A DNA stretch of 64,000 nucleotides from Capsulimonas corticalis (GTDB lineage Bacteria > Armatimonadota > Armatimonadia > Armatimonadales > Capsulimonadaceae). Shown here one piece after another: positions 46,280 to 55,213 of the stretch. The notes beneath the pieces are model-generated. The model saw only the letters and a list, made by a program, of their open reading frames with translations. It was not told the DNA's origin and searched no databases. Both the position numbers and the translations under genes were made by a program. Location: assembly GCF_003574315.2 (NCBI RefSeq), contig NZ_AP025739.1, positions 2,790,001-2,854,000 of the forward strand. Reading direction: 5' to 3'. Within the stretch, counting starts at the first letter, position 1. Each line of letters begins with the position of its first letter.

Positions 46280-47008
46280 ATGTATCAGTTCGGGCAAGCG
46301 ATTGGCGTGATCTCTATTGTCGGAGCGATCAGCGTTTTGGCGGGGTGTGGCGGCGGTGGGGGCGGAGGCGCGACAGCCGTTGCTCAAGGGGGATCGTCCG
46401 CCACTATGCATCTTTTAAGAACAGGGGACCAGTGGGATTACAATCTCTCCGGCGAATTGGATGCAACGTCCGGGCAGAAATATCCGATCACCGGAAGTGC
46501 GCACTTCGAAGTGGGAAGCGCCACCTTGAATACGCTGACATTTAATACGATGGTCGAGACGATTACGGTGACCGCCAATAACCAAACCGCGACAACCACG
46601 GAAACCGTTTATTTCACCCAAGACCCCACAAACCACAGCATAACGGAGATCGCCGATAAAGCAAGCGACACGGCGGCTCTGAAGATTGTGAGCACGCCGC
46701 AAGTCATCTATCCAGGGACATGGACTTCGCCGCTGTCGCAGCGCAGCCAAATCACGTTCAACGATGGAACGTTTGAGAATACACTTCTGTCTGTCAACAA
46801 CATAGAGACAGTGAACACGTCCGGCGGTAATTATAACGCCTATAAGGCCGTCCTCGCCGAGACGGCGTCGTCGGGTAGCACGACGCATACAGAGTGGTGG
46901 GCTCCTGAAATCGGAAATTTCGTGAAGACAACTGAGTCGGCCCCGATTAGTCTGGGACAGCTCACGGTGACATTGCAATTAGTCTCGACAAATGTCTCGG
47001 CAAGCTAA
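46280..47008 (+). CDS. Hypothetical lipoprotein
   Basis: A 242-residue protein with a lipoprotein signal peptide and lipobox (VLAGC near residue 23) followed by a run of seven glycines. The rest is beta-rich with no family I recognise; it has an N-terminal LRTGDQWDYNLSG segment and a C-terminal HTEWWAPEIGNFVKT segment typical of bacterial surface lipoproteins that end in a beta-sandwich. The ATG at 46280 has AGGCGG upstream. A hairpin with a 15-bp stem follows the stop. Function unknown. Confidence 0.8.
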   Translation: MYQFGQAIGVISIVGAISVLAGCGGGGGGGATAVAQGGSSATMHLLRTGDQWDYNLSGELDATSGQKYPITGSAHFEVGSATLNTLTFNTMVETITVTANNQTATTTETVYFTQDPTNHSITEIADKASDTAALKIVSTPQVIYPGTWTSPLSQRSQITFNDGTFENTLLSVNNIETVNTSGGNYNAYKAVLAETASSGSTTHTEWWAPEIGNFVKTTESAPISLGQLTVTLQLVSTNVSAS

Positions 47009-47030
47009 TTGCCGCGCCTCATCCATCATC

Positions 47031-47080
47031 AGGCTTCGTACGCCATGCTTCATCCGCTTGGCGTACGAAACCTGATATTT
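47031..47080 (+). terminator. Probable terminator after the lipoprotein gene
   Basis: A 15-bp stem with one wobble (47031-47045 with 47059-47073; core TTCGTACGCCA) and a 13-nt loop. The tail is only weakly T-rich. Confidence 0.55.
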
Positions 47081-47091
47081 ATGATCTCAGC

Positions 47092-47205
47092 TTGACAATC
47101 GACTGCGTAATTCGTCACAATCCCTATTAAGTTTATATCAAAAGTGTCGTAGTTTGCCGACTCGTCCACGGGAGGCCCAAAGCAGTATTGCTTTGGGCCT
47201 TTTTT
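47092..47205 (+). ncRNA. Candidate small RNA or attenuated leader before the flavoprotein gene
   Basis: TTGACA at 47092-47097 and CACAAT 18 bp later could start a transcript near 47128. It would reach the strong terminator at 47174-47205 after about 75 nt. There is no reading frame in this span. It could be an independent small RNA or a regulated leader of the gene at 47240. The -10 match is poor, so support is limited. Confidence 0.3.
47174..47205 (+). terminator. Strong rho-independent terminator 35 bp before a gene
   Basis: A perfect 11-bp stem GGCCCAAAGCA with its complement, a GTAT loop and TTTTTT (47200-47205). It lies ahead of, not behind, an annotated gene. Confidence 0.85.
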
Positions 47206-47239
47206 CGTTTCGGATTTCTCGGAGAAAGGTCGTGTTGGG

Positions 47240-48889
47240 ATGGGGGATGGAATCGCGCTGGCGAACTCTTCAGATTTGGGTGAGCCGCTGGAGCTTATCG
47301 CGGATGTCCTGGTGATCGGCGGCGGGCCGGCGGGGGCGTGGGCGGCTTGGAGCGCGGCGTCGCGGGGCGCGCGGGTGGTGCTGGCGGACAAAGGGTATTT
47401 GGGCAGCTCGGGCGCGGCGGCGTCGGGCGGCATGACTCTCTGGCATTCGGAGCCGGACGCGGATTCGCGGGAGCGGGCGAAGGAGAACCGACGCAAGGTG
47501 GATGGGCTGCTCTCGGATCTGGGATGGATGGACCGGGTGCTGGAGCAGACGTATCAGAACGTGCGGCGGATCGAGCAGTTCGGGTATCCATTCCCGACCG
47601 ACGCCGAAGGGAATATCCGTCGGGAAAGTCTGCAAGGGCCGGAGTATCTGCGCACGATGCGCCGCGTTGTGAAGGACGCGAAGGTGACGGTGCTGGACCA
47701 GAGCCCGGCGCTGGAGCTGCTGCTGGACGCCGATGGGGTGGTCGCGGGAGCGCGGGGCGTGCAGCGGCAGGAGAACCGTTTTTGGACGGTGCGGGCCGGC
47801 GCGGTGGTGATTGCGACCGGCGGCTGCGCGTTTCTCAGCAAGTCGCTGGGGTGCAATGTGCTGACGGGCGACGGAGCGTTGATGGCGGCGGAGGCGGGAA
47901 GCGCCTTCAGCGGGATGGAGTTTTCCAATCACTATGCGCCGTCGCTGCCGTTCGCGTCGGTCACGAAGGGCTTGATGCTGGGGTGGGCGACGTATTCGCG
48001 CGAGGACGGAACCGTGATCGCCGGACGCGGGCGCGGTCCCGGCGGCAATCCCTTGGGGGCGGCCCTGCTGGAGGGACCGGTCTATGCGATCCTGGACAAA
48101 GCCGATCCGGAGTTCCGGAAGATCATGCGGACCGCGCAGCCGAATTTCTTCGTGCCGTTCGACCGATCGGGGATCGACCCCTTCACACAACGGTTCCCAT
48201 TGAAACTGCGTTTGGAAGGGACGGTGCGCGGGACGGGCGGGCTTCAGATCGCCGGTCCTAACTGCGAAACGACCGTTCCTGGTCTTTATGCGGCGGGCGA
48301 CGCGGCGAGCCGCGAGATCATCGCCGGCGGCGTCAGCGGCGGCGGCGCGCTGAACGCGGCGTGGTCCATGTCGTCGGGCTATTGGTCCGGCGCGGGCGCG
48401 GCCGCGTACGCGAAGTCGCTCGGAGGACGCGTCCACACGCGCACCGTTCGCGGCGTTGGGCGCGCGGCGCTTCGCCCGCAGGGATATGAGGCGGGCCTGG
48501 ATTCGAGCGAGATCGTCTCTCAGGTGCAGCAGGAGGTCTTTCCCTATGATCGCAATCTATTCCGGACCGGGCCGAAGCTCACGGCGTCCCTGGAGCGTCT
48601 CCATGCGCTCTGGCCGCAGGTCCTCGCGCACGAGCCGTCCACTCTGCGCGGACTCATACGGGCGCGGGAGGCGGCGGCGATGGTCGCGCACGCCCGCTGG
48701 ATGTACGCTTCGGCGCTGGAGCGCACCGAAAGCCGAGGAATGCACGTGCGCCTCGACTATCCCGATCTCGATCCCCGTCAGCAGCATCGACTGATCAGTT
48801 ACGGCCTGGACCGTGTATCGGTCCGCCTGGAGCGTTTGACGTCGGCGGCGTTGGCGCCCGAAAACGAGAAAGAGCTGGTGGCGGCATGA
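47240..48889 (+). CDS. FAD-dependent oxidoreductase (fumarate reductase/AprA-like flavoprotein)
   Basis: A 549-residue flavoprotein of the succinate dehydrogenase/fumarate reductase/adenylylsulfate reductase superfamily. The FAD-binding motif is DVLVIGGGPAGAWAAWSAASRGARVV. The capping and second FAD segments include SGAAASGGMTLWH, VIATGGCAF, and the C-terminal VPGLYAAGDAASREI and GVSGGGALNAAWSM. It lacks the canonical fumarate-reductase active-site block, so its substrate is unknown. It overlaps the following two-cluster ferredoxin gene by 4 bp (ATGA), which is therefore its likely electron partner. Confidence 0.85.
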   Translation: MGDGIALANSSDLGEPLELIADVLVIGGGPAGAWAAWSAASRGARVVLADKGYLGSSGAAASGGMTLWHSEPDADSRERAKENRRKVDGLLSDLGWMDRVLEQTYQNVRRIEQFGYPFPTDAEGNIRRESLQGPEYLRTMRRVVKDAKVTVLDQSPALELLLDADGVVAGARGVQRQENRFWTVRAGAVVIATGGCAFLSKSLGCNVLTGDGALMAAEAGSAFSGMEFSNHYAPSLPFASVTKGLMLGWATYSREDGTVIAGRGRGPGGNPLGAALLEGPVYAILDKADPEFRKIMRTAQPNFFVPFDRSGIDPFTQRFPLKLRLEGTVRGTGGLQIAGPNCETTVPGLYAAGDAASREIIAGGVSGGGALNAAWSMSSGYWSGAGAAAYAKSLGGRVHTRTVRGVGRAALRPQGYEAGLDSSEIVSQVQQEVFPYDRNLFRTGPKLTASLERLHALWPQVLAHEPSTLRGLIRAREAAAMVAHARWMYASALERTESRGMHVRLDYPDLDPRQQHRLISYGLDRVSVRLERLTSAALAPENEKELVAA

Positions 48890-49218
48890 TCGAATTAGTC
48901 AGCGCATCCCGCTGCATCGAATGCAACTTATGCGTAAAAGTCTGCCCGACGAACGTCTTCGACGAAGTTCCGGGCGGCGTTCCCGCGATCGCGCGTCAGG
49001 AAGACTGCCAGACATGCTACCAGTGCGAAATTCATTGCCCGGTCGACGCGATGTACGTCGCGCCTGAGGCCGAAGTCTCCGTGCCTGTAAACGAAGAAGC
49101 GCTGATCGCATCCGGGCTGCTGGGAAGCTATCGCAAGGAGATCGGGTGGGGCAAAGGCCGCGAGCGCGGCTCAAAGTTCGATACGAGCTATCTGGTGAGG
49201 CCCCGGTTTCCGGGGTAG
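48886..49218 (+). CDS. Two-cluster 4Fe-4S ferredoxin
   Basis: A 110-residue ferredoxin with two intact CxxCxxCxxxCP motifs: CIECNLCVKVCP and CQTCYQCEIHCP. The C-terminal ~40 residues are an extension ending in a short FDTSYLVRPRFPG tail. It resembles the beta subunit of adenylylsulfate-reductase-like or flavoprotein-linked electron carriers and shares an ATGA overlap with the preceding flavoprotein. The pair is a two-subunit oxidoreductase of unknown substrate. Repeat B3 starts 5 bp after the stop. Confidence 0.88.
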   Translation: MIELVSASRCIECNLCVKVCPTNVFDEVPGGVPAIARQEDCQTCYQCEIHCPVDAMYVAPEAEVSVPVNEEALIASGLLGSYRKEIGWGKGRERGSKFDTSYLVRPRFPG

Positions 49219-49222
49219 GAGG

Positions 49223-49384
49223 GAGGGCCCTCACCCGGCCCTTCGGGCCACCCTCTCCCAATTCTGGGAGAGGGTTCAGAGTAAGAGATTAAGATTTGGA
49301 TCTTTGATCCAAAAGATCTTATGACTTAAACTCTGACTCCCCTTCTCCCAGAATTGGGAGAAGGGGCTGGGGGATGAGGGCCTC
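49223..49384. repeat. Intergenic palindromic repeat B3
   Basis: A 162-bp copy with GAGGGCCCTCACC and GATGAGGGCCTC ends. It has CCCAATTCTGGGAGAGGG-type stems, a GGATCTTTGATCC hairpin and a TGACTTAAACTC segment shared with B4. Confidence 0.83.
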
Positions 49385-49387
49385 TCC

Positions 49388-51685
49388 TCATTGCGTCCGT
49401 AAGAACGCCGCGACGCATTCTTGGCACCATTGCGATCCCGCGCCTTCGGCCAAAATCGCTCGCGCTCGCTCTTTGTCCATGCCTTGACGGTAAGGACGGT
49501 CGGTGGTCATGGCGCTGTAGGCGTCGGCGACGGCCATGAGGCGGGCGATGATGGGCGTTTCTTCGGCGCGCAGGCCGGCGGGGTAACCGCGCCCGTCCCA
49601 GCGTTCGTGGTGGTGGCGCACGGCGTCGAGGACGTCGTGGAACTGGGGGACGGCGGAGACGATGGCGGCGCCCATCTCCGGATGCTGCTTGATCGCTTCA
49701 AACTCGGCTTCGGTGAGCTGCCCCGGCTTGCGCAGAATGGCGTCGGGGACGCCGATCTTGCCGACATCGTGCAGCAGGGCGGCCACGGCGACCGTGCGCT
49801 GGTCCGCTTCCTCCAGTTCCAATTCTCTCGCGATCGCCAGGCTGTGCGCCATGACGTCCTCGGAGTGGCGGCGTGTGTAGCGGTCTTTGTTGTCCACGGC
49901 CGTCACCAGGGCGTCCAGCATGGAGAAACCGGCCACGTTCACCATTTCGTGACGGATATGATCGGCCTCGGTTTCGACGGCGGCGCCGGTCTTGGCGCGG
50001 CGCAGGCGCTCGTCGGCGATCCGAACGGCTTCGTGGCGATCCACGCTATGGTTCGGGATCAGGGAGACGCCGACGGAAAGGCCGATCGGGATCCCGGTCT
50101 CCTGGCCGTCGGGACGGTAGAGCAGACCGCTGAGGTCCGCGCGCAGGCGCGCTTCGATCTCGCCGCGCGTCGAGTGTCCCACCGACGGCAGCAGCAGCGC
50201 GAACTCATCGCCGCCGAAACGTGCGAGCGTGTCGTAGGGGCGGCAGATGTGAATCAAGCGCTCGGCGACCGTGCGCAGCACGTTGTCGCCGATGGCGTGG
50301 CCGTAAGCGTCATTGAAGAACTTGAAATGGTCCATGTCCAGCATGACGACGGCGAGCACGGAGCCGTCGCGCTGGGCGCGGGAGCTTTCCTCCGCGAGGC
50401 GCTTGTGGAACGCCCGGTGGTTCAGCAGACCGGTCACGGGATCGCGGTCCGCCCGCTCCTCCGCCTCGCGCAGAGCTTCTCCCTGGCGCGCCTCCGCTTC
50501 CTTGCGCTGCGTAATATCTTCCGTCACGCCGATCATACGGACCGGTTTGCCGTCCTCGCCGCGGATCAGGCGCGCTTGCGCTCCGATCCAGCGGATCTCG
50601 CCGTCCGGGCGAATGATGCGGTACTCGGCGGAATAATCGGCCCGGTTGTCCAGGGCGTTCCGATAAGCCGCCCGGACTATCTCCGCGTCGTCCGGATGCA
50701 GAAGCTTGAGAAAATCGGCGTTGGTGAATGACGACTGGGGCGATACTCCCAGGTGCATGAGGTTGCTGTTGGAGAGATCGAGATACTCGCCGGCGTCGAT
50801 ATCCAGATGCCAGGAGCCGAGCTGACCGCTTTCCAGCGCCAATTGCAGCCGCTGGTTGCTTTCGCGCAGGGCGTGGGCGGCGCCCTTGAGGGCTTCTTCG
50901 GCGCCGCGCCGCGCCGTGGCGTCCTGGAGCACCTTGCCGAATCCACGCAGCTCCCCGCCGTCGTCGCGCAGGGCATGGATCACGCCCTCCGTGAAGATAA
51001 GCTCGCCGTCCTTGCGGCGCAGCCAGCATCGGCTTTCCAGTCGTCCGTCGGCCAGTGTCCGATCCAGCTCCCGGCGCAATAGCCCTGCCGCTCGCTCTTC
51101 TTCCGTCAGAATAAGCTCGGCCGACTGACCGAGCGCTTCTTCTGAAGTGTATCCTAAGATACGCGCCGCGCCGTCGCTCCAGTACGTGACGCGGCCCTCG
51201 GGATCCGTCATCATCATGGCGTAATCGCGGGCGCCGTCCACCAGGAGGCGCAAAAGCTCCTCGCTCTGACGCAGCGCGGCCTCGGCGCGCTTGCGGTCGC
51301 TGATATCTCGCGCGATCGCGCAGAGACCGATCAGGTCGCCTTCCGTATTGCGAACGGGGCTGATGCGGACCGAAACGCTCACCCGGCTTCCGTCTTTGCG
51401 GATACGCTCCGTCTCGGTGATGACGCTGACCTCCCCCTGCTGGACCTGTGCGCGAAAGTCCACGAACTCGCGATATTTGTCTTCAGGGACGAGGATCTCA
51501 AATGGCTGGTTGACCATCTCCGCGGCGGTGTAGCCATAGATGGTGTGCGCTCCGGAGTTCCAGCCCAAAATAACGGCGTCCAGAGTCATGGGGATAATGG
51601 CGTCGTCTGAGTTCAGCGCGGCGGCCGCGAAAAACGAATCGTCGACGTGCGCGTGAAATAATCTGTCGGCTGCTGGTTGAGACAC
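49388..51685 (-). CDS. PAS/PAS/PAS-GGDEF-HD-GYP c-di-GMP signalling protein
   Basis: About 765 residues. Three PAS modules come first (about 25-145, 150-270 and 285-405), then a GGDEF domain with intact FGGDEF (near residue 495) and an HD-GYP domain with intact LLHDVGKIG and HHHERWDGRGYP. It has both cyclase and phosphodiesterase signatures, like the protein at 23811, and the two share a near-identical VDNKDRYTRRHSEDV segment. The start is uncertain: GTG at 51685 has GGAGAA upstream, while a TTG at 51748 lacks one. No membrane segment is visible, so it is a cytoplasmic sensor. Confidence 0.9.
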   Translation of the reverse strand: MSQPAADRLFHAHVDDSFFAAAALNSDDAIIPMTLDAVILGWNSGAHTIYGYTAAEMVNQPFEILVPEDKYREFVDFRAQVQQGEVSVITETERIRKDGSRVSVSVRISPVRNTEGDLIGLCAIARDISDRKRAEAALRQSEELLRLLVDGARDYAMMMTDPEGRVTYWSDGAARILGYTSEEALGQSAELILTEEERAAGLLRRELDRTLADGRLESRCWLRRKDGELIFTEGVIHALRDDGGELRGFGKVLQDATARRGAEEALKGAAHALRESNQRLQLALESGQLGSWHLDIDAGEYLDLSNSNLMHLGVSPQSSFTNADFLKLLHPDDAEIVRAAYRNALDNRADYSAEYRIIRPDGEIRWIGAQARLIRGEDGKPVRMIGVTEDITQRKEAEARQGEALREAEERADRDPVTGLLNHRAFHKRLAEESSRAQRDGSVLAVVMLDMDHFKFFNDAYGHAIGDNVLRTVAERLIHICRPYDTLARFGGDEFALLLPSVGHSTRGEIEARLRADLSGLLYRPDGQETGIPIGLSVGVSLIPNHSVDRHEAVRIADERLRRAKTGAAVETEADHIRHEMVNVAGFSMLDALVTAVDNKDRYTRRHSEDVMAHSLAIARELELEEADQRTVAVAALLHDVGKIGVPDAILRKPGQLTEAEFEAIKQHPEMGAAIVSAVPQFHDVLDAVRHHHERWDGRGYPAGLRAEETPIIARLMAVADAYSAMTTDRPYRQGMDKERARAILAEGAGSQWCQECVAAFLRTQ

Positions 51686-51792
51686 GTCTGCTTTATTCTC
51701 CGTTTTGCGTCTGGGATCGCCGAATGGAACGAATTTATGTATACCCAATTGCAGGAAGAATTCGCCGCTCTGGAAACAGCCGAGTTTTCAAA

Positions 51793-53208
51793 TTACGCGC
51801 CGCCCGCTCGCTTCCATCGGGCGATCCAGGGGTGCGCGGCCACGATTTGCCGGGCCTTTTCCGGATCGACCATGTGGATAAAGGCGACGTATCCGGCGGC
51901 GTACGCCTGAGCGTTCTGGCCGAGGCGCTCGCTGACGGCGGGGAGACCGTCGCGTTCGCACTGGTGCAGCATCGCCCGGAACCGACGCAGATTTTCGCGG
52001 GACAGACGCGGCGCGCCGCCGTTGACCACGAGACCCGTCACCGTTTGGCGATGCTGGCCGCGCTGGACCGACGTCTTTTCTTCATTCACCGTCAAGCCCT
52101 CATCGGCAATGATGCGGCGTGTGAGATCGAGCAGCATGCCGACAGGCGCGTCGGGCTTGGCGTGCGAGAAGACCAAGTCGTCGGCGTAGCGGGTGTAGAC
52201 GAAGCCCATCGCCTCGGCGGCCCCGGTCAAGCGGGCGTCGAGCTTGCGGCACAGCAAGTTAGTGACGGCGGGCGAGGTGCACGCGCCCTGCGGCAGACTG
52301 CGGCCGCCGACCGCGACGAACCGGCGCGCCCCGTCCAGCGTCGCCGCCACGCGCGGCGCTTCCGTGGTTAGCAAAGCGAGCAGGGTGGCGACGCCGCCGT
52401 TATAACCGAGCGATCGGAACAGCGTCCGCACGCGCGGCAGGGTGATGGACGGGAAGAAGTCCTTCAGGTCGATTCGGATGACGACCGCCTGGCCCTGATG
52501 GCGCCGGGCGTTGTCCGCCACCGAGCGGGCAGGGCGGAACGCCATCGCGGCGTCGTGTACAGGGACCGGGGAAAGCACGGATTCCAGCACCCAGGACTGC
52601 GCCGTGCGCAGACGGCGCTTGGGCGAGGAGATCACGCGTACGCCGCCGCGCTTCTTGGGGATCGTGAAACGGGAGTAGTGATCGATCGTGGCCGCGCCCC
52701 GGTGATAGGTCAGCCAGGCGAGATCGGATTCCGAAATCCCGATCGCGGCGGCGACATCGGATGCCGTTGTAAGCGCCGGCAGTCCCAGCGTCGCCGTCTT
52801 CTCCGGATCGCCGCCTTTATAGACCAGCGCGTCGGAGACGCCGTGTCCGAGATAGGGAAGGGCGCGCTTGCGCCATTCGGTATCTTTGGCGTGCGATTCG
52901 ATCTTCTCCTGGGCGCGGCGCTCGCGACGGGCGATGCGTTCGGCGCGGACACGTTCGATCCGTTTGCGCCGAACTTCGGCGAGCAGCGCCGGGATATTGC
53001 CCGCCTCGGCGATCTTTGCTTCGACGCCGTTTAGCTCCGTGCGCAGCGCGATCATCTCATCGTAGTAGACACGCAGCTCTTTCTCCGCGCCCGCCGCCAG
53101 CTCCGCGACCTCGGGGCTGGGCGGCCAGAAGCCGAGCCGGACCATCTCTTCCCGGACGAACGCGGACTTGCCGATCGCCGCTAGCTGTTTTCGCTGTTCC
53201 GAATTCAT
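51793..53208 (-). CDS. Retron reverse transcriptase
   Basis: A 471-residue reverse transcriptase. Catalytic aspartates are in IDLKDFF (Asp247) and YADD (Asp343-Asp344). Two retron hallmarks are present: an NAxxH motif (Asn233-His237, DNARRHQGQ) and VTG (390-392). The first ~110 residues are an Arg/Glu-rich coiled-coil-like extension. There is no maturase X domain, endonuclease or DGR signature, so group II intron and diversity-generating types are excluded. The ATG at 53208 overlaps the stop of the WH-SWIM-BRCT gene by 4 bp. The RT would prime from an ncRNA and make msDNA. It is the last gene of the operon ARM, WH-SWIM-BRCT, RT. Confidence 0.9.
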   Translation of the reverse strand: MNSEQRKQLAAIGKSAFVREEMVRLGFWPPSPEVAELAAGAEKELRVYYDEMIALRTELNGVEAKIAEAGNIPALLAEVRRKRIERVRAERIARRERRAQEKIESHAKDTEWRKRALPYLGHGVSDALVYKGGDPEKTATLGLPALTTASDVAAAIGISESDLAWLTYHRGAATIDHYSRFTIPKKRGGVRVISSPKRRLRTAQSWVLESVLSPVPVHDAAMAFRPARSVADNARRHQGQAVVIRIDLKDFFPSITLPRVRTLFRSLGYNGGVATLLALLTTEAPRVAATLDGARRFVAVGGRSLPQGACTSPAVTNLLCRKLDARLTGAAEAMGFVYTRYADDLVFSHAKPDAPVGMLLDLTRRIIADEGLTVNEEKTSVQRGQHRQTVTGLVVNGGAPRLSRENLRRFRAMLHQCERDGLPAVSERLGQNAQAYAAGYVAFIHMVDPEKARQIVAAHPWIARWKRAGGA

Positions 53209-55208
53209 TGCGCGCGATCCTCCAACATGGCTTGAAACTGCTGCTCCGTCAGGACGGGTACGCCGAGATCGCGCGCCTTTGTCAATTTCGATCCGGCCTT
53301 GTCTCCGGCGACCAGATACGTCGTCGTGCGGCTGACGCTGCCCGACGCCTTGCCGCCGCCCTGCGCCACGAGCGCCTCGGCCTGCTCGCGCGTGAACAGC
53401 GTCAATGCTCCCGTGAAGACGAAGTTCTGTCCTTTGAACCGGTCCGGGCGCAGCGCGGCCCCGCCTCCGCTTCCGCCGCTCTCCGTGGCGGCCGCGCCGG
53501 CGCCGACGCTTTGCTGGGACGCCAGCACCGTCGCCGCAAGAATGTGCGCGCACGGTCCCTTGCGCAGCTTCTCCCGCCGGTGCCACGAGCAGTTGCACTG
53601 GACGAAGCGGGCGCGCCCATCGGCGTCCAGATCCAGCACCACATGGAACTTGCGCTCGCGCTTCTCCTCGCCGCCGCGCACCTGGGCGCGATAACGCGTC
53701 GTTTGTTCGCCTTGTTCGGGGACGCCGAACGTTTCTTCTTCGTCCTCCTCGCCGGCCTTCAGCCATTTGACGCCGCCGGTCGCCACCAATCGGCGAGCGA
53801 GGTTGAGGCGCTGATCGCTTTCGTCCTCCTCGGGCGCGGGGAAGGGGAGGAGCTGCCGCCAGCGGTAGACGCCGCCCGCCAGGTCGTACATCGCGCGCCC
53901 TTCGCGGGTGAGCTTTTGCAGCGCGGTCGTCGCGGCCTCGCGCGACATATCCGTGCTCGCCGCCAGCTCCTCGGGCGTCAGCTTGAGCCGTGTTTCCAAT
54001 GTCTGGGCCGCCTGCGCGATGTCGCCGTCGGAGACGGAGCCGGTGGAGGCAAGCAGATCGAAGCGCGCCGCGCGCGACCAGTCGTTTTGCGTCCACCCCG
54101 ACAGTCCCAGGTCGAAGCGGTGATCTTTCAGGAAAACGGTCCAGTAGGACGGCATGCCCGTTCCCAGCAACCGCGCCTGGACTTTCTCCGCATGCGGCAT
54201 CAATGATTCCAGCACGAAGAGGCGGCGACGGCCCCAGATGCGGATATCGCCCGAGTAATCTCCGGAGAAGACCTGCTCGGATTCCAATACTTCAATATTC
54301 CAGGGTTCAATAACAATCTTCGGTTTCTCGCCAGGCGCGAGCACGAAGCGCAGGGAGCGCGGGCCTTTGTCCTCGCGGCGGCTGCGCAGGGCGGCGAGCA
54401 CTTCGGCGACGGTGGCGGCGCTGAGCGTGACGTCGACGCCCGAGAAGGCCGCCGCCGACTGCACCTGAAGAAATCCGCGCACCCAGGTCGGCGGCAGATC
54501 GATCTTCTTCTCCATATGCTCGCCCGCGCCCGTCGCCACCGTCACGCCCTCGCCGGCGATCTGGATAAAGGCGGGGCGGTAGTCGCGCACGCGGCGGATC
54601 TCATCGGCCAGCGCGCGGCTGTAATCGACATTCGTCGTGCCGAAGACCGTGGCGCCGAACACGTCCAATTTGTCCATCGGCACGGTCACGCGGCCATAGC
54701 TCGACTCATCGATGGAAAAAACTTCAAAGACAACGCAGTCGGGGTGGACGCTGACCACGGGGTCGAGGATCATCCAGGCGTCTTTGTCGTTGTCCCAGAG
54801 CCATTTGTAATACTTGGCGCGCGACGCCATAAAGTCCGCCGAGTTCAGTTGCTTTTCCAGCGGGTAAGACAGCTTGCGCAGGTCGGTAAGGCGCGTCTTC
54901 AGGGTTTCACGCTTTTCCGTTAGGCCCGGAAGCGCGCGCATCCGTCCTGCCATCTCGACCGACATTTCTTCTAAATAACGCTGCTGCACCCATTCTTGAT
55001 ACGCCGCGTGATCCTTGGGCTTGACTCGATGATCGCCGGAGACGACCGCGTAGAGCGCGAGCATCAGGCGCGCGTAGGCGAGGCTGTCGCGCACCATGGC
55101 GTTGAGCGCCACTTTGGGACGGGACAGCTCCGCCGAAACGTCCAGCCGCAGCCCTTCTGGACTCATGGACGCGCTGCTGGGGCGCGCGTAGCTTTGGGTG
55201 ACTTCCAT
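53205..55208 (-). CDS. WH-SWIM-BRCT protein, retron-associated
   Basis: A 667-residue accessory protein. The N-terminal ~390 residues show no known domain to me. A winged-helix-like region follows (about 395-455, [24 protein letters not shown]), then a SWIM zinc finger with the CxCxnCxH ligands Cys538, Cys540, Cys553 and His555. After a Gly/Ala linker comes a LigA-type BRCT domain (about 588-665, [25 protein letters not shown] and VPVLTEQQF). WH-SWIM proteins are known retron partners; the BRCT fusion is unusual and suggests binding to nicked or phosphorylated DNA structures. The start has GGAGGA upstream, 5 bp after the ARM stop. Confidence 0.85.
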   Translation of the reverse strand: MEVTQSYARPSSASMSPEGLRLDVSAELSRPKVALNAMVRDSLAYARLMLALYAVVSGDHRVKPKDHAAYQEWVQQRYLEEMSVEMAGRMRALPGLTEKRETLKTRLTDLRKLSYPLEKQLNSADFMASRAKYYKWLWDNDKDAWMILDPVVSVHPDCVVFEVFSIDESSYGRVTVPMDKLDVFGATVFGTTNVDYSRALADEIRRVRDYRPAFIQIAGEGVTVATGAGEHMEKKIDLPPTWVRGFLQVQSAAAFSGVDVTLSAATVAEVLAALRSRREDKGPRSLRFVLAPGEKPKIVIEPWNIEVLESEQVFSGDYSGDIRIWGRRRLFVLESLMPHAEKVQARLLGTGMPSYWTVFLKDHRFDLGLSGWTQNDWSRAARFDLLASTGSVSDGDIAQAAQTLETRLKLTPEELAASTDMSREAATTALQKLTREGRAMYDLAGGVYRWRQLLPFPAPEEDESDQRLNLARRLVATGGVKWLKAGEEDEEETFGVPEQGEQTTRYRAQVRGGEEKRERKFHVVLDLDADGRARFVQCNCSWHRREKLRKGPCAHILAATVLASQQSVGAGAAATESGGSGGGAALRPDRFKGQNFVFTGALTLFTREQAEALVAQGGGKASGSVSRTTTYLVAGDKAGSKLTKARDLGVPVLTEQQFQAMLEDRAQ

Positions 55209-55213
55209 GGCGC

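Noticed and set aside
51793-53208. The RT as a group II intron maturase or diversity-generating RT
   Set aside because: There is no maturase X or endonuclease domain, no template/variable repeat pair was seen nearby, and the retron NAxxH and VTG motifs are present.
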